Shown here in pieces: positions 1 through 7,537 of a stretch of 64,000 bases of DNA. The notes below the pieces were generated by a model. That model had not been told where the DNA came from and did no database searches. It worked only from the letters and a program-made list of their open reading frames with translations. Each line of letters starts with the position of its first letter. The first letter of the stretch is position 1. The position numbers and the translations under genes are program-made. Source of the stretch: Phycicoccus duodecadis. Its GTDB lineage: Bacteria; Actinomycetota; Actinomycetes; Actinomycetales; Dermatophilaceae. The DNA is taken from NCBI RefSeq assembly GCF_002846495.1, contig NZ_PJNE01000001.1:2294001-2358000 (forward strand), given 5' to 3'.

Positions 1-584
1 ACGGCGCGAGACCCGTGCCGGTGACCGGACACGACCCCCACCGCTGCCCGGACCTCCGCCGTCGTGACCGCGGAGGTGTGCAGCGCCATGTCGGCGCTGA
101 CCACCCCCGGGGTGAGCCCGTGGTCGACCGCGTGCTGGGCCAGGGCATCGGCTACGGGGGTCGCCGGGCCCCAGGGCGTGTCCACCGCGGTCCCGCGCGC
201 CGGTCGCACCCAGACGGCGGCCATCCCACCGGCTCGTCGCACCGGCCGGAAGAGCGTCGGCCGCGTCATCGGCGAACCCCAGACGGTGACGCCGTGGGCG
301 GCGAGCGCGGTCTCACCGCCGAGCACGGCATCCGGATACAGAAGGAACGATCCCACGGCGAGCGCCCGGAGCCGGTCGAGCGGCTGGGAGCCGACGAGCG
401 ACGGGACGAGGTACAGGCCACGCCCGGGGTGGGCGAGGGCACCGCCGGCCACGAGCTCGAGCAGCGCGCCCTCGCTGTGCCCGGCCTCGAGCAGCTGGCG
501 GGTCGTCAGGGCTCCTGCTTGGCCCCGCGCGAGGTCGAGAGTGGTGGGGTCGAGGGACGGTCGCGCCGTCGTGGTGGTCGTCAT
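1..584 (-). CDS. AbiEi-antitoxin-like / DUF559-type hypothetical protein, 3' end cut by window
   Basis: The reading frame runs leftward from an ATG at 584 and stays open to base 1, so the C-terminus is missing. The first ~70 residues look like the winged-helix AbiEi-type N-terminal domain common in actinobacteria (LTTRQLLEAGHS, then HPGRGLYLVP). A following segment contains VDTPWGPATPVADAL and MALHTSAVT, typical of proteins that end in a DUF559/Vsr-like nuclease fold, but that part lies outside the window. These proteins usually occur singly, and no toxin partner is visible. Assignment rests on recognised sequence style only; function is unknown. Confidence 0.65.
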   Translation of the reverse strand, partial: MTTTTTARPSLDPTTLDLARGQAGALTTRQLLEAGHSEGALLELVAGGALAHPGRGLYLVPSLVGSQPLDRLRALAVGSFLLYPDAVLGGETALAAHGVTVWGSPMTRPTLFRPVRRAGGMAAVWVRPARGTAVDTPWGPATPVADALAQHAVDHGLTPGVVSADMALHTSAVTTAEVRAAVGVVSGHRHGSRA

Positions 585-702
585 GGGTTCAGGGACCACA
601 CCGTGGAGGGCGACCGCCAGGGGGACCAGCCCGGCTGTGGACGGCCACGCGGCGTGATCGGCGCTGTGGACGACGCCCCGCGGCCTGGCCTCATCCGAGA
701 AA

Positions 703-743
703 CCCCGGGGTCGTGCGGGAAGGTTTCCCGTGCGACCCCGGGG
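703..743. terminator. Hairpin downstream of the folD/chaA-remnant unit
   Basis: A 17-bp stem (703-719 pairing with 727-743) contains two G-U wobbles and a 7-base loop. It lies between the 3' end of the leftward folD unit and the start of the leftward gene at 584. No clear T-run follows on either strand, so it may be an intrinsic terminator or a structured intergenic repeat. The adjoining sequence to 771 resembles the repeat elements at 10791 and 60937. Confidence 0.5.
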
Positions 744-771
744 CTTGCGGCACCGGGCGAAAAACCTCGGG
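720..771. repeat. Divergent copy (C) of an intergenic repeat family
   Basis: The core GCACCGGGCGAAAAA near 749-763, preceded by GAAGGTTTCCCG, matches the cores of the elements at 10791-10867 and 60937-61015. Like the copy at 60937 it abuts the TCA of a leftward stop codon (772). It is less complete than the other two copies and overlaps the 703-743 hairpin. Confidence 0.4.
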
Positions 772-1136
772 TCAGGGGGACATCGCGAGGAAGAGGAACG
801 CCGCGAAGAGCGTCAGGTGCACGCTCGCCTGCAACCGCGTGGCGCGAGCGTGGCGGCCTCGGCGCCCCCGGAGAGCATCAGGGTGACGATCAGCGAGACC
901 TCGATGACGGTGACGGCCACCGCGAGCACCAGCGAGCCGAACGGCTCCCCGACGCGGTGGGCGACGACCTCGGCGTGGTGCACCGCCGCCAGGACCGCCC
1001 CGGCAAGCAGGACCGCCACCACGACGACGACGACGAGGCCGATGTCGCGTCCCCAGGTGGCAGCCAGGGCCACGAGGGCGACGACGGGCACGGCCCGCCA
1101 CATCAGCGTGGTGCGCGGGCCGGCGGCGCCGGCCAT
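772..1136 (-). pseudogene. chaA: Decayed Ca2+/H+ antiporter (ChaA-like), internal deletion
   Basis: The ATG at 1136 overlaps the folD stop (TGATG). About 75 residues read as the N-terminus of a ChaA-type calcium:proton antiporter: a start hydrophobic helix, then EVVAHRVGEPFGSLVLAV and VTVIEVSLIVTLMLSGG. Just after ...EAATLA the frame is lost and it ends near 813. In another frame the last ~20 residues before the stop at 772 read LQASVHLTLFAAFLFLAM, which looks like the C-terminal helix of the same family. A normal ChaA is about 350-370 residues, so some 250 residues are missing between the two ends. The gene is most simply an internally deleted, frameshifted remnant. A sequencing or assembly deletion would look the same. 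Confidence 0.7.
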
Positions 1137-1996
1137 CAGGGCGCTCCGCGCTCGGCGGCCTCGACGACGTTGCTGAGCAGGAGGGCCCGGGTCATCGGGC
1201 CCACGCCCCCCGGGTTGGGCGACACGTACCCCGCGACGTCCCAGACGTCGTCGGCCACGTCGCCCGCGACGCGGCCCTTGCCCGAGCCGTCGTCGACCCG
1301 CGAGACGCCGACGTCGAGGACGGCCGCCCCGGGCTTGACCATGTCGCCGGTGATGATGCCGGGGACCCCGGCCGCGGCGACCACGATGTCGGCCTGACGC
1401 ACCTCGCTGGCGAGGTCGCGGGTGCCGGTGTGGCAGAGGGTGACGGTGGCGTTCTCGGCGCGGCGGGTGAGGATGAGCCCCAGCGGCCGCCCCACCGTGA
1501 TGCCGCGCCCCACGACCACGACCTTCGCGCCGGCGACCGGCACGTCGTAGCGCCGCAGCAGCTCGACACAGCCGACCGGGGTGCACGGCAACGGGGCCGG
1601 GCGGCCGAGGACCAGCCAGCCGAGGTTGGTGGGGTGCAGGCCGTCGACGTCCTTGGCGGGGTCGACGGCCGAGAGGATGGCGAACTCGTCGAGGCCGGTC
1701 GGCTGCTGGACGATGAAGCCGGTGCAGGCGGGGTCGTCGTTGAGCTCGCGCACGACGGAGAGCACCTCGGCGAGGCCGGTCCCTGCGGGCAGGTCGCGGC
1801 GGATGCTCGTGATGCCGATCTCGGCGCAGTCCTTGTGCTTGGCGCCGACGTACCAGCGGCTGCCCGGGTCGTCGCCGACGAGCACCGTGCCGAGTCCCGG
1901 GACGACGCCCCGTTCGGCGAGAGCGGCCACGCGGACGCGCAGCTCGTCCTTGATCGCCTTGAGGATGGCCTGGCCGTCGAGTCTGGTCGCCGTCAC
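1136..1996 (-). CDS. folD: Bifunctional methylenetetrahydrofolate dehydrogenase/cyclohydrolase FolD
   Basis: FolD interconverts 5,10-methylene-THF and 10-formyl-THF in the cytosol, supplying formyl groups for PurN and PurH, both encoded later in this window. The 286-residue protein matches the usual length. Visible landmarks are YVGAK with the catalytic lysine near residue 53, [17 protein letters not shown], a Rossmann segment [14 protein letters not shown] (more often GRSxIVG) and PGGVGPMT near the C-terminus. GTG at 1996 is chosen because it follows a -10-like AAGAAT (2003-2008, minus strand) by exactly six bases, indicating a leaderless mRNA. Upstream in-frame extension to 2161 has no support. 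Confidence 0.95.
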   Translation of the reverse strand: MTATRLDGQAILKAIKDELRVRVAALAERGVVPGLGTVLVGDDPGSRWYVGAKHKDCAEIGITSIRRDLPAGTGLAEVLSVVRELNDDPACTGFIVQQPTGLDEFAILSAVDPAKDVDGLHPTNLGWLVLGRPAPLPCTPVGCVELLRRYDVPVAGAKVVVVGRGITVGRPLGLILTRRAENATVTLCHTGTRDLASEVRQADIVVAAAGVPGIITGDMVKPGAAVLDVGVSRVDDGSGKGRVAGDVADDVWDVAGYVSPNPGGVGPMTRALLLSNVVEAAERGAP

Positions 1997-2077
1997 CCCG
2001 CCATTCTTCCATCGGCCCGCGGGGAGCATCGACCAGTCCGCGGCCGCACGGGGAAGAACGCGGGGCCGGGGGCCCCC

Positions 2078-2120
2078 GGCCGGGGGCGCGGTGCCCTCTG
2101 AAAACACCGCGCCCCCGGCC
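2078..2120. other. Strong hairpin between divergent folD and the 2289 gene
   Basis: A perfect 16-bp stem (2078-2093 with 2105-2120) has an 11-base loop, CCCTCTGAAAA. The two flanking genes point away from each other, so this is not an ordinary 3' terminator. The rest of 1997-2288 shows only the two short -10 boxes next to the start codons. Confidence 0.5.
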
Positions 2121-2288
2121 TCGAACCGATGCCGTCGGGGTGTCCGACCCGACGGACGCACCGGCGACCGTCTGCTGGTTCGTCGCCGACCCCCCGGCCG
2201 GATGGGAACGCCGGCCCCGCGTGGGGGTCACCGGATCGTGACCCCCGTTCACCCCCCGCTCGACGCTGGAGTGACTAGCGTGACCCCT

Positions 2289-2639
2289 GTGGCGAAGTAC
2301 GCGGTGAACCAGGCAGCGGTCGAGCACGTCCGGGCCCTCATCGACGCCCACCAGTACGTCCTCGACAGCGACTGGGGTCAGGTCCAGCCCGACGCCGAGG
2401 CCCAGAACGCCTACCTCGAGCGGCACTCCTGGGACGAGTACGCCGCCTGGCACCTGGGGCTCACCGAGGGCGCGACCGAGGGCACCAAGGCCCGCTACGC
2501 CTTCGCGGCCGGCGACCTGCGCCGCGTGCACCGCAGCGCGCTGATCGCCTGCGTGTACCGGGCCTCGGAGTGGCGCCACAAGGTCGTCGAGCTCGCGGCC
2601 CACGAGCTCCTCCAGCACCTCGACGCGACCAGCTCCTGA
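2289..2639 (+). CDS. Conserved actinobacterial protein of unknown function
   Basis: A 116-residue soluble, acidic protein with no signal peptide or membrane helix. Recognisable conserved stretches are YVLDSDWG, SWDEYAAWHLGLTEGA and YRASEWRHKVVELAAHELLQ. I know the family as widespread and uncharacterised in actinobacteria. GTG at 2289 is preferred because TAGCGT (2276-2281) lies seven bases upstream as a leaderless -10. GTG at 2280 would add three residues but overlaps that box. The next gene starts 11 bp after the stop and is probably co-transcribed. No function is assigned. Confidence 0.8.
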   Translation: MAKYAVNQAAVEHVRALIDAHQYVLDSDWGQVQPDAEAQNAYLERHSWDEYAAWHLGLTEGATEGTKARYAFAAGDLRRVHRSALIACVYRASEWRHKVVELAAHELLQHLDATSS

Positions 2640-2650
2640 CCCGCGGCCCG

Positions 2651-3784
2651 ATGGCGACCGACCTCACCCCCGCCGGCGGGCGGCACCGCGCCGCCGCCAC
2701 CCCCGGGCGCGCTCCCGTGACGACCCGCCCGGGGGCCACCGGGCACCGGCTCGACGGCCTCGACGCCGCCCGCGGCCTGGCCGTGCTCTCGATGCTCGTG
2801 GCGCACCTCAGCCCCGTCGGCGGGCCGCTCGACGTCTCGGAGTACCTCACCGCCCCGCTCTTCGTCGTCGTCATCGGGGTCGCCACCGCCCTCCGGCTGA
2901 CCCGTGAGCGGGTCGACCGCGCCCGTTTCGTGGCCGACGACGTGCTCCGCGGGGTCCTGCTGGTGCTCCTCGGCATCGTGCTGCAGGCGACCTACGGCCA
3001 GATCGACGTCGTGCTGCCCTACCTCGGTGTCCTGGTCGTCGTGCTGGCCCCGCTGGCCCTGCTGCTGCGTCCTCTGCCCGTGCTCACCCTGGGACTGGTG
3101 GTGGGCGGCGCGGTGCTCGGCCCGCTCGTCACCGAACGGGTGCGCGACCACGCACTCGCCGACCGGTCCGCGACCGGGGCGGTCACCGCCGACCTGCTCC
3201 GCTGGCTCGCCACCGGGCCCGACTACCGGCTGGTGTCCTTCCTCCCGATGGCCCTGACGGGGCTCGTCCTCGCCCTGCTCCTGCCCCACCTCACCCGGCT
3301 CGTCCCCACCGCGGGCGTCGCCGCGGTCCTGCTCGGTGCCAGCGGCGTCGTGAAGGTCATCGGCGACGGCACCGCCGACGGTGCGGCCCCCTACTCCGGG
3401 ACGACGGCCGAGGTCGTGGCCGTCACCTTCCTCGCGGCGGCCGCGGTCGTGGCGTCCTTCGCGCTGGTGCTGCTGGTGCGGGGCCGGGCCATGGTGCTCG
3501 AGCCCGCCCTGCGTGTCCTCCTGGCCGTCGGCCGGCTGGCCCTGACCGCCTACGCCCTCCAGATCGTGGTGCTCGCGCTGGTGTCGCTGGCGCGTGACGG
3601 CGCGCGCGACGACACCTGGCCGATCCTGCTGGGGACCACCGCGGTCGTGGTGGCCGCCTGCTGGGCCCTCGACCGCCGCTTCGGCACCGGCCCGCTCGAG
3701 CTGCTGGTGCGGGCGGCCCGACTGCCCTCACGCAGCCGGCACGGCGCCCCCGTCAGGAGCCCGCGGCCCGCGCCAGAGCGCTGA
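2651..3784 (+). CDS. Multi-pass membrane protein, DUF418/acyltransferase-like
   Basis: The 377-residue protein opens with about 45 polar residues and then the signature RLDGLDAARGLAVLSML, as in DUF418/DUF1624 and acyltransferase-3 type membrane proteins. Roughly nine to ten hydrophobic helices follow, for example LLVLLGIVLQATYG and VLVVVLAPLALLLRPL. It probably sits in the cytoplasmic membrane and may transfer an acyl group or transport a small molecule; family knowledge does not settle which. The start has no clear ribosome-binding site; GTG near 2717 is an alternative. Its 3' end overlaps the convergent DUF1116 gene by 32 bp. Confidence 0.7.
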   Translation: MATDLTPAGGRHRAAATPGRAPVTTRPGATGHRLDGLDAARGLAVLSMLVAHLSPVGGPLDVSEYLTAPLFVVVIGVATALRLTRERVDRARFVADDVLRGVLLVLLGIVLQATYGQIDVVLPYLGVLVVVLAPLALLLRPLPVLTLGLVVGGAVLGPLVTERVRDHALADRSATGAVTADLLRWLATGPDYRLVSFLPMALTGLVLALLLPHLTRLVPTAGVAAVLLGASGVVKVIGDGTADGAAPYSGTTAEVVAVTFLAAAAVVASFALVLLVRGRAMVLEPALRVLLAVGRLALTAYALQIVVLALVSLARDGARDDTWPILLGTTAVVVAACWALDRRFGTGPLELLVRAARLPSRSRHGAPVRSPRPAPER

Positions 3785-5159
3785 GGGCGGCGGTGAAGCA
3801 CTCGGCCGGAGGCGTGACGAGGCCGGCGCCCACCTGCCCCGTCCCCGCGACCCGGCCGGCCATCCCGGTGTTGATCTGCGGCAGGTCGCCGGTGCGCACG
3901 ACCAGCGCCACGTCGATGCCCACCGGCGTCCCGCGGAAGCCGAGGATCGGCACCTGGTAGACGGGGTGCTCGCCCACCGTGACCTCGTACATCCGGCGGG
4001 TCGCGGCGAGCGCGAAGGGCACGTCGCCGCCGACGAACCGCACGATGGCGGGGGCGGCGGCCATCGCGAAACCGCCGATGCCGGCGGTCTCGGTGATGGC
4101 CGAGTCGCCGATGTCGGGGTTGGCGTCGGCCGGGCCGTAGTCACCGAGGAAGAGGCCCTGCGGCGTGTTGGCCGGCCCGGTGAACCACTGGTCGCCGGTG
4201 CCGGAGACGCGGATGCCGAAGTCGGTGCCGTTGCGCGCCATGGTCGTGACGACGGTCGAGCCGGGGATGCCCTCGGCGGCACGGGTGGCCAGCTTGCAGG
4301 CGGGCATCCCCAGGTTGAGGAAGAAGTGCTCGTTGGCGCCCGAGAAGCGCACCGCCTCGGCCACGTCGGCGGAGGGCGCGTCGGCCGTGATCATCCCCGG
4401 GAGCAGCTCGCGCAGCAGCATCAGCGAGCCGGCCCGGTTGCGGTTGTGCCCCTCGTCACCCATCTGGAGCATCTGGGCGATGATCGCGCGGATGTCGACC
4501 GGCCCCGTGCTGCGGACGGCCTGCCGCAGGATCGGGCCCAGGACCGCACCCATCCAGCGCAGCCGGTCGAGCACCTCCGGGCCGTACGCGCCGTAGCGCA
4601 GCACCTTGCCCAGGCCCTCGTTGAGGGAACACCACGAGGTGTTGCCGTGGGCGTCGTCGCGCACGGCGTAGACCCACATCGACGGGCTGACGACGCCCGC
4701 CATCGGGCCCACGGCGCCGCGGTGATGGCACGGCTCGAGGTCGAACTCACCGGCCGCCAGCCGGTGCTCGGCCTCGTCGGGGGTGTCGGCCAGGCCCTCG
4801 AGGAGCACGGCCCCGACGAGGGCGCCGCGCAGCGGCCCCGACGCGCGTTCCCACTCGATGGGCGGGCCGGCGTGCAGGAAGGTGCCGCGCTCGAGGCCGA
4901 GCGCCTCGGACGCGGGCAGGACGTCGACCAGGTGGGCCTCCGCCGCGGTCATCCGGGCCAGGGCCTCGGCGTTGGCGGCGACCCGGCGCGGGTCGGCCAT
5001 CACCGTGGCGAGGTCGCCCTCGGTGCCGGGCGGCGGCGGGTGCCAGCCGGCATCCAGCACGGGGACGGCCTGGTCGCGCAGGGCGTCGGCGAAGAGGGCC
5101 ACCCCCGAGGTGGCGACGACCGGGTCGGCGGTGAGCAGGCCGCGCAGCGGGGTGGTCAT
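3753..5159 (-). CDS. DUF1116 protein (YlbE/AllG-like), oxamate carbamoyltransferase subunit
   Basis: The 468-residue protein matches DUF1116, which occurs in E. coli as YlbE next to FdrA and YlbF. Genetic work on E. coli allantoin fermentation linked these three proteins to oxamate carbamoyltransferase: oxalurate + Pi gives oxamate + carbamoyl phosphate. Recognisable segments are VVSPSMWVYAVRDDAHGN, SLNEGLGKVLRYGAYGPEV, DEGHNRNRAGSLML and ANEHFFLNLGMPACKLATRA. The ATG at 5159 overlaps the fdrA stop (ATGA), so the subunits are translationally coupled. Here the likely substrate is ureidomalonate rather than oxalurate, because a barbiturase gene but no allantoinase or ureidoglycolate dehydrogenase is present; that is inference. 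Confidence 0.85.
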   Translation of the reverse strand: MTTPLRGLLTADPVVATSGVALFADALRDQAVPVLDAGWHPPPPGTEGDLATVMADPRRVAANAEALARMTAAEAHLVDVLPASEALGLERGTFLHAGPPIEWERASGPLRGALVGAVLLEGLADTPDEAEHRLAAGEFDLEPCHHRGAVGPMAGVVSPSMWVYAVRDDAHGNTSWCSLNEGLGKVLRYGAYGPEVLDRLRWMGAVLGPILRQAVRSTGPVDIRAIIAQMLQMGDEGHNRNRAGSLMLLRELLPGMITADAPSADVAEAVRFSGANEHFFLNLGMPACKLATRAAEGIPGSTVVTTMARNGTDFGIRVSGTGDQWFTGPANTPQGLFLGDYGPADANPDIGDSAITETAGIGGFAMAAAPAIVRFVGGDVPFALAATRRMYEVTVGEHPVYQVPILGFRGTPVGIDVALVVRTGDLPQINTGMAGRVAGTGQVGAGLVTPPAECFTAALSALARAAGS

Positions 5160-6667
5160 CGGGCGCCTCCGAGAATGCCGGCCGCATGCCGGGCGGCGGC
5201 CGCGTTGGACAGGAACACCGAGGCTCCGGCCGCGGCCAGGGCCGCCTCGGTGCGCCGGCGGTCCTGCGGGTCGGCGTCGGTGCCGCAGAGCGAGACGACG
5301 ACGGGGAGCTCCCGCCCGGCACCGCGAGCGGTGTCGCGGGCCGCCCGGACGGCCTCGGCCAGCTCGGGGCCGGGGTCGGGGTGGGCACCGTGGCCCAGGA
5401 CGAGGTCCAGGAGCAGGACCCCGCAGGTGGGGTCGGCGGCCTCGGCCGCGATCCGCTCCATCCGCAGCGTGGGGTCGATCATCGGGTGCGCGCGGCCGCG
5501 GGTGAGCTCGTCGGCACCGAAGTCGACGACGACGTGACCCGGGGCGCGCAGGTCACGGCCGAGGGCGTGCTCGGGGTCATGGCCGAGGTTGCTGCTGACC
5601 GGGCCGAGGACGGCGCCCGCGACGAGGGCGGCCTCCTCGGCGAGGGTGCCGCCGCAGAAGAGCCCCCGCAGCGAGCCCGGCGTGACGGGGGCGTCGGCGG
5701 GCCGCCCCGGCGCGTCGGTCGCGGCGATCACGGCCGGCCAGTCGGGGACGGTGACCCCCTCGGCGGTCAGGGCCTGCTCGACGGCGGCCGTCAGGTCGGG
5801 GCGCCCGGGCCCGAGGATGGCCCAGTGCGCCCGGAGGCCGAGGGTCTCGACCTCGCGCTCCATGGCGGCGAGCACCTCCGGGTCCGGCGGTTTCGACACC
5901 ACCAGCACCCAGTCGGTCGCGGCGTCGGCGGCCAGCGCCCGCAGCGCCTGGCGGGTCGAGCGGCCCCCCACCGCGGCGGAGAGGTCGCGCCCCCCGACGC
6001 CGAGGCAGTGGCTGAGGCCGACACCGGCCGCGTCCAGCAGGCACATCGCCTGTTGCGCACCGGTGCCGGAGGCGGCGACGATGCCGACCGGCCCGGCCCG
6101 CACGACGTCGGCGAAGCCCAGGGCCACCCCGCCCACCAGGGCGGTCCCGCAGTCGGGACCCATGACCAGGACGTCGGCGGCGGCCGCGGCGTCCTTGAGC
6201 GCCACCTCGTCGGCGACGGACACGTTGTCGGAGAACAGCATCACCGAGGCACCGGCCGCGATGGCGTCATAGGTCTCGGTGACGGCGTGGGCCCCCGGGA
6301 CGGAGACCAGGGCCAGCCTGGCGCCGGAGCGCCGGACGGCCGAGCCGAGGGTCCCGGGCGGGACCTCGTCGTCGGCGCCGGTGGAGCCCGCAGTGGCGCT
6401 CAGCGCGGCCAGGGCATCCTCGACCGCGGCCAGCCCGGTGGCGAGGCCGTCGTCGTCGGTGGCCCGCAGCGCGACGACGAGGTCGTTGGGGCCGGCCTCC
6501 TCGGGCACCGTGAAGCCCATCCCCCGCAGCACGTCGACGTTGAGCTCGGTGGCCATCGCGACCTGCGCCGCCTCCACGCCGGGGGCCCCGGCGACGGCGC
6601 GCGAGACCTGGAGGAGGCTCACCGAGTCGTGGTAGGCGCCCCGGCGGAGCTCGACGTGGACGCTCAT
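5156..6667 (-). CDS. fdrA: FdrA-like protein, oxamate carbamoyltransferase subunit
   Basis: The 503-residue protein resembles FdrA, which is built like the alpha subunit of succinyl-CoA ligase. Visible stretches are MATELNVDVLRGMGF, VMLFSDNVSVADEVALK, VMGPDCGTALVGG, GIVAASGTGAQQAMCLLD and a C-terminal ...SNAAAARHAAGIL. With DUF1116 and DUF2877 it is expected to phosphorolyse an N-acylurea, giving carbamoyl phosphate for the carbamate kinase at 27362. E. coli FdrA is about 50 residues longer. The gene overlaps both neighbours by four bases (ATGA). An old name as a membrane-protease suppressor is not relevant here. A plain CoA ligase role is unlikely, since genuine sucC/sucD are elsewhere in this window. 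Confidence 0.85.
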   Translation of the reverse strand: MSVHVELRRGAYHDSVSLLQVSRAVAGAPGVEAAQVAMATELNVDVLRGMGFTVPEEAGPNDLVVALRATDDDGLATGLAAVEDALAALSATAGSTGADDEVPPGTLGSAVRRSGARLALVSVPGAHAVTETYDAIAAGASVMLFSDNVSVADEVALKDAAAAADVLVMGPDCGTALVGGVALGFADVVRAGPVGIVAASGTGAQQAMCLLDAAGVGLSHCLGVGGRDLSAAVGGRSTRQALRALAADAATDWVLVVSKPPDPEVLAAMEREVETLGLRAHWAILGPGRPDLTAAVEQALTAEGVTVPDWPAVIAATDAPGRPADAPVTPGSLRGLFCGGTLAEEAALVAGAVLGPVSSNLGHDPEHALGRDLRAPGHVVVDFGADELTRGRAHPMIDPTLRMERIAAEAADPTCGVLLLDLVLGHGAHPDPGPELAEAVRAARDTARGAGRELPVVVSLCGTDADPQDRRRTEAALAAAGASVFLSNAAAARHAAGILGGAR

Positions 6668-7503
6668 GCGGCGATCCTTCCGGAGGGGACGAGGGCGTCG
6701 AGGGCGGCCAGCAGGCCGGTGACGAGGTCGCGGCCCGAGGTGTGGCCGATGGCCAGCACGGCCGGCAGCGCGGCGCGCACCGCGCTCGCACCCCCGTGCA
6801 CCACCGCGTCGAGCAGCGCGACCACCTCGCGAGCGGCCCAGCCGCCGGCCGCGGCGTCGAGCAGGGAGGCCGACACCGCGGTGGTGGCGTGCAGCCGGGC
6901 CCGCACCGCGGCCACGAGGGCGTCATCGGCGCGAGCGGGGGGCGCGAGGTCGAGGGCCCGGCGCAGCAGGAGCGCGCCGGCCAGGGCGTCGTCACCCGCG
7001 GGCGTGAGCCCCTCCCCGCGACCGACGAGGCCCGCGACCGCGGCGTACGGGTCGACGGCGCGCAGGCAGCCGTCGACGCCCGCGGCCAGCCACGGGTCGA
7101 GGTCACCCACGGCGGCGGCCAGCAGCGGGCGGGCCCCCGGGAGCGAGGTGCTGCAGGCCGACCCGGCGCGGACCCGCGCCGGTCGCCAGGTGCGCACGCC
7201 GCGGACGGTGGCGCCGGGCGTGCGCACGCAGCCACCCCCGACGACCACGACGTCCCCCACGGCGAGCCCGAGGTCGAGCGTGGCGGAGGGTTCGGTGAGG
7301 CGCAGGGCCCCCGGCAGCGCGACGGCATCCTGGCTCAGCACCGGGAGCACCCGTCCGTGTGCTCCGAGGTACGCGCCGAAGCGACCCACGGCCAGCACGA
7401 CGGCGGGCCGGCGCGCGCCGCGGACCAGGTCGGCGGTCAGCGGCGACAGGGCGCCGGGGAGCACCCGGGGCCCGGGTGCCGGGACCGCGGCGGGCGTGCG
7501 CAT
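6664..7503 (-). CDS. DUF2877 protein (YlbF/AllH-like), oxamate carbamoyltransferase subunit
   Basis: A 279-residue soluble protein of the DUF2877 family, the third member of the FdrA/YlbE/YlbF set and the first gene of its operon here. Recognisable sequence includes GLVGRGEGLTPAGDDALAG, typical of this family, and a C-terminal AIGHTSGRDLVTGLLAALDA. Its stop overlaps the fdrA start (ATGA). TACCGT (7510-7515, minus strand) lies exactly six bases before the ATG, so the operon appears to be leaderless and driven from the 34-bp gap shared with the divergent pucR-type gene. The catalytic contribution of this subunit is not known to me. Confidence 0.83.
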   Translation of the reverse strand: MRTPAAVPAPGPRVLPGALSPLTADLVRGARRPAVVLAVGRFGAYLGAHGRVLPVLSQDAVALPGALRLTEPSATLDLGLAVGDVVVVGGGCVRTPGATVRGVRTWRPARVRAGSACSTSLPGARPLLAAAVGDLDPWLAAGVDGCLRAVDPYAAVAGLVGRGEGLTPAGDDALAGALLLRRALDLAPPARADDALVAAVRARLHATTAVSASLLDAAAGGWAAREVVALLDAVVHGGASAVRAALPAVLAIGHTSGRDLVTGLLAALDALVPSGRIAA

Positions 7504-7537
7504 ACGGCGACGGTAGTGACGCCGATACAGTGGGCGG
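7504..7537. promoter_or_regulatory. Compact divergent leaderless promoters of the fdrA operon and pucR-type gene
   Basis: Only 34 bp separate the two start codons. TACCGT (7510-7515, minus) and TACAGT (7526-7531, plus) each stand six bases from their start codon. Their -35 regions must overlap each other's -10 or start, so RNA polymerase binding should be mutually exclusive. Confidence 0.65.

Noticed and set aside
15..1397. Long rightward open frames over the left end
   Set aside because: High GC keeps stop codons rare; the sequence reads as Arg/Gly/Pro-rich noise, while the minus strand encodes recognisable proteins.
813..2618. A 601-codon leftward open frame
   Set aside because: It runs antisense or out of frame through folD and the conserved 2289 gene. 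Only its last ~75 codons (ChaA remnant) carry protein-like sequence.
5156..6667. FdrA as a succinyl-CoA ligase alpha subunit
   Set aside because: It is related by fold, but genuine sucC/sucD lie at 36053-38157 and this gene is coupled to DUF1116 and DUF2877, the set linked to oxamate carbamoyltransferase.
3753..7503. Allantoin (purine) degradation as the main pathway
   Set aside because: No allantoinase, allantoate amidohydrolase, ureidoglycolate dehydrogenase or uricase is in the window. It stays open that they lie elsewhere, so this is a preference rather than an exclusion.
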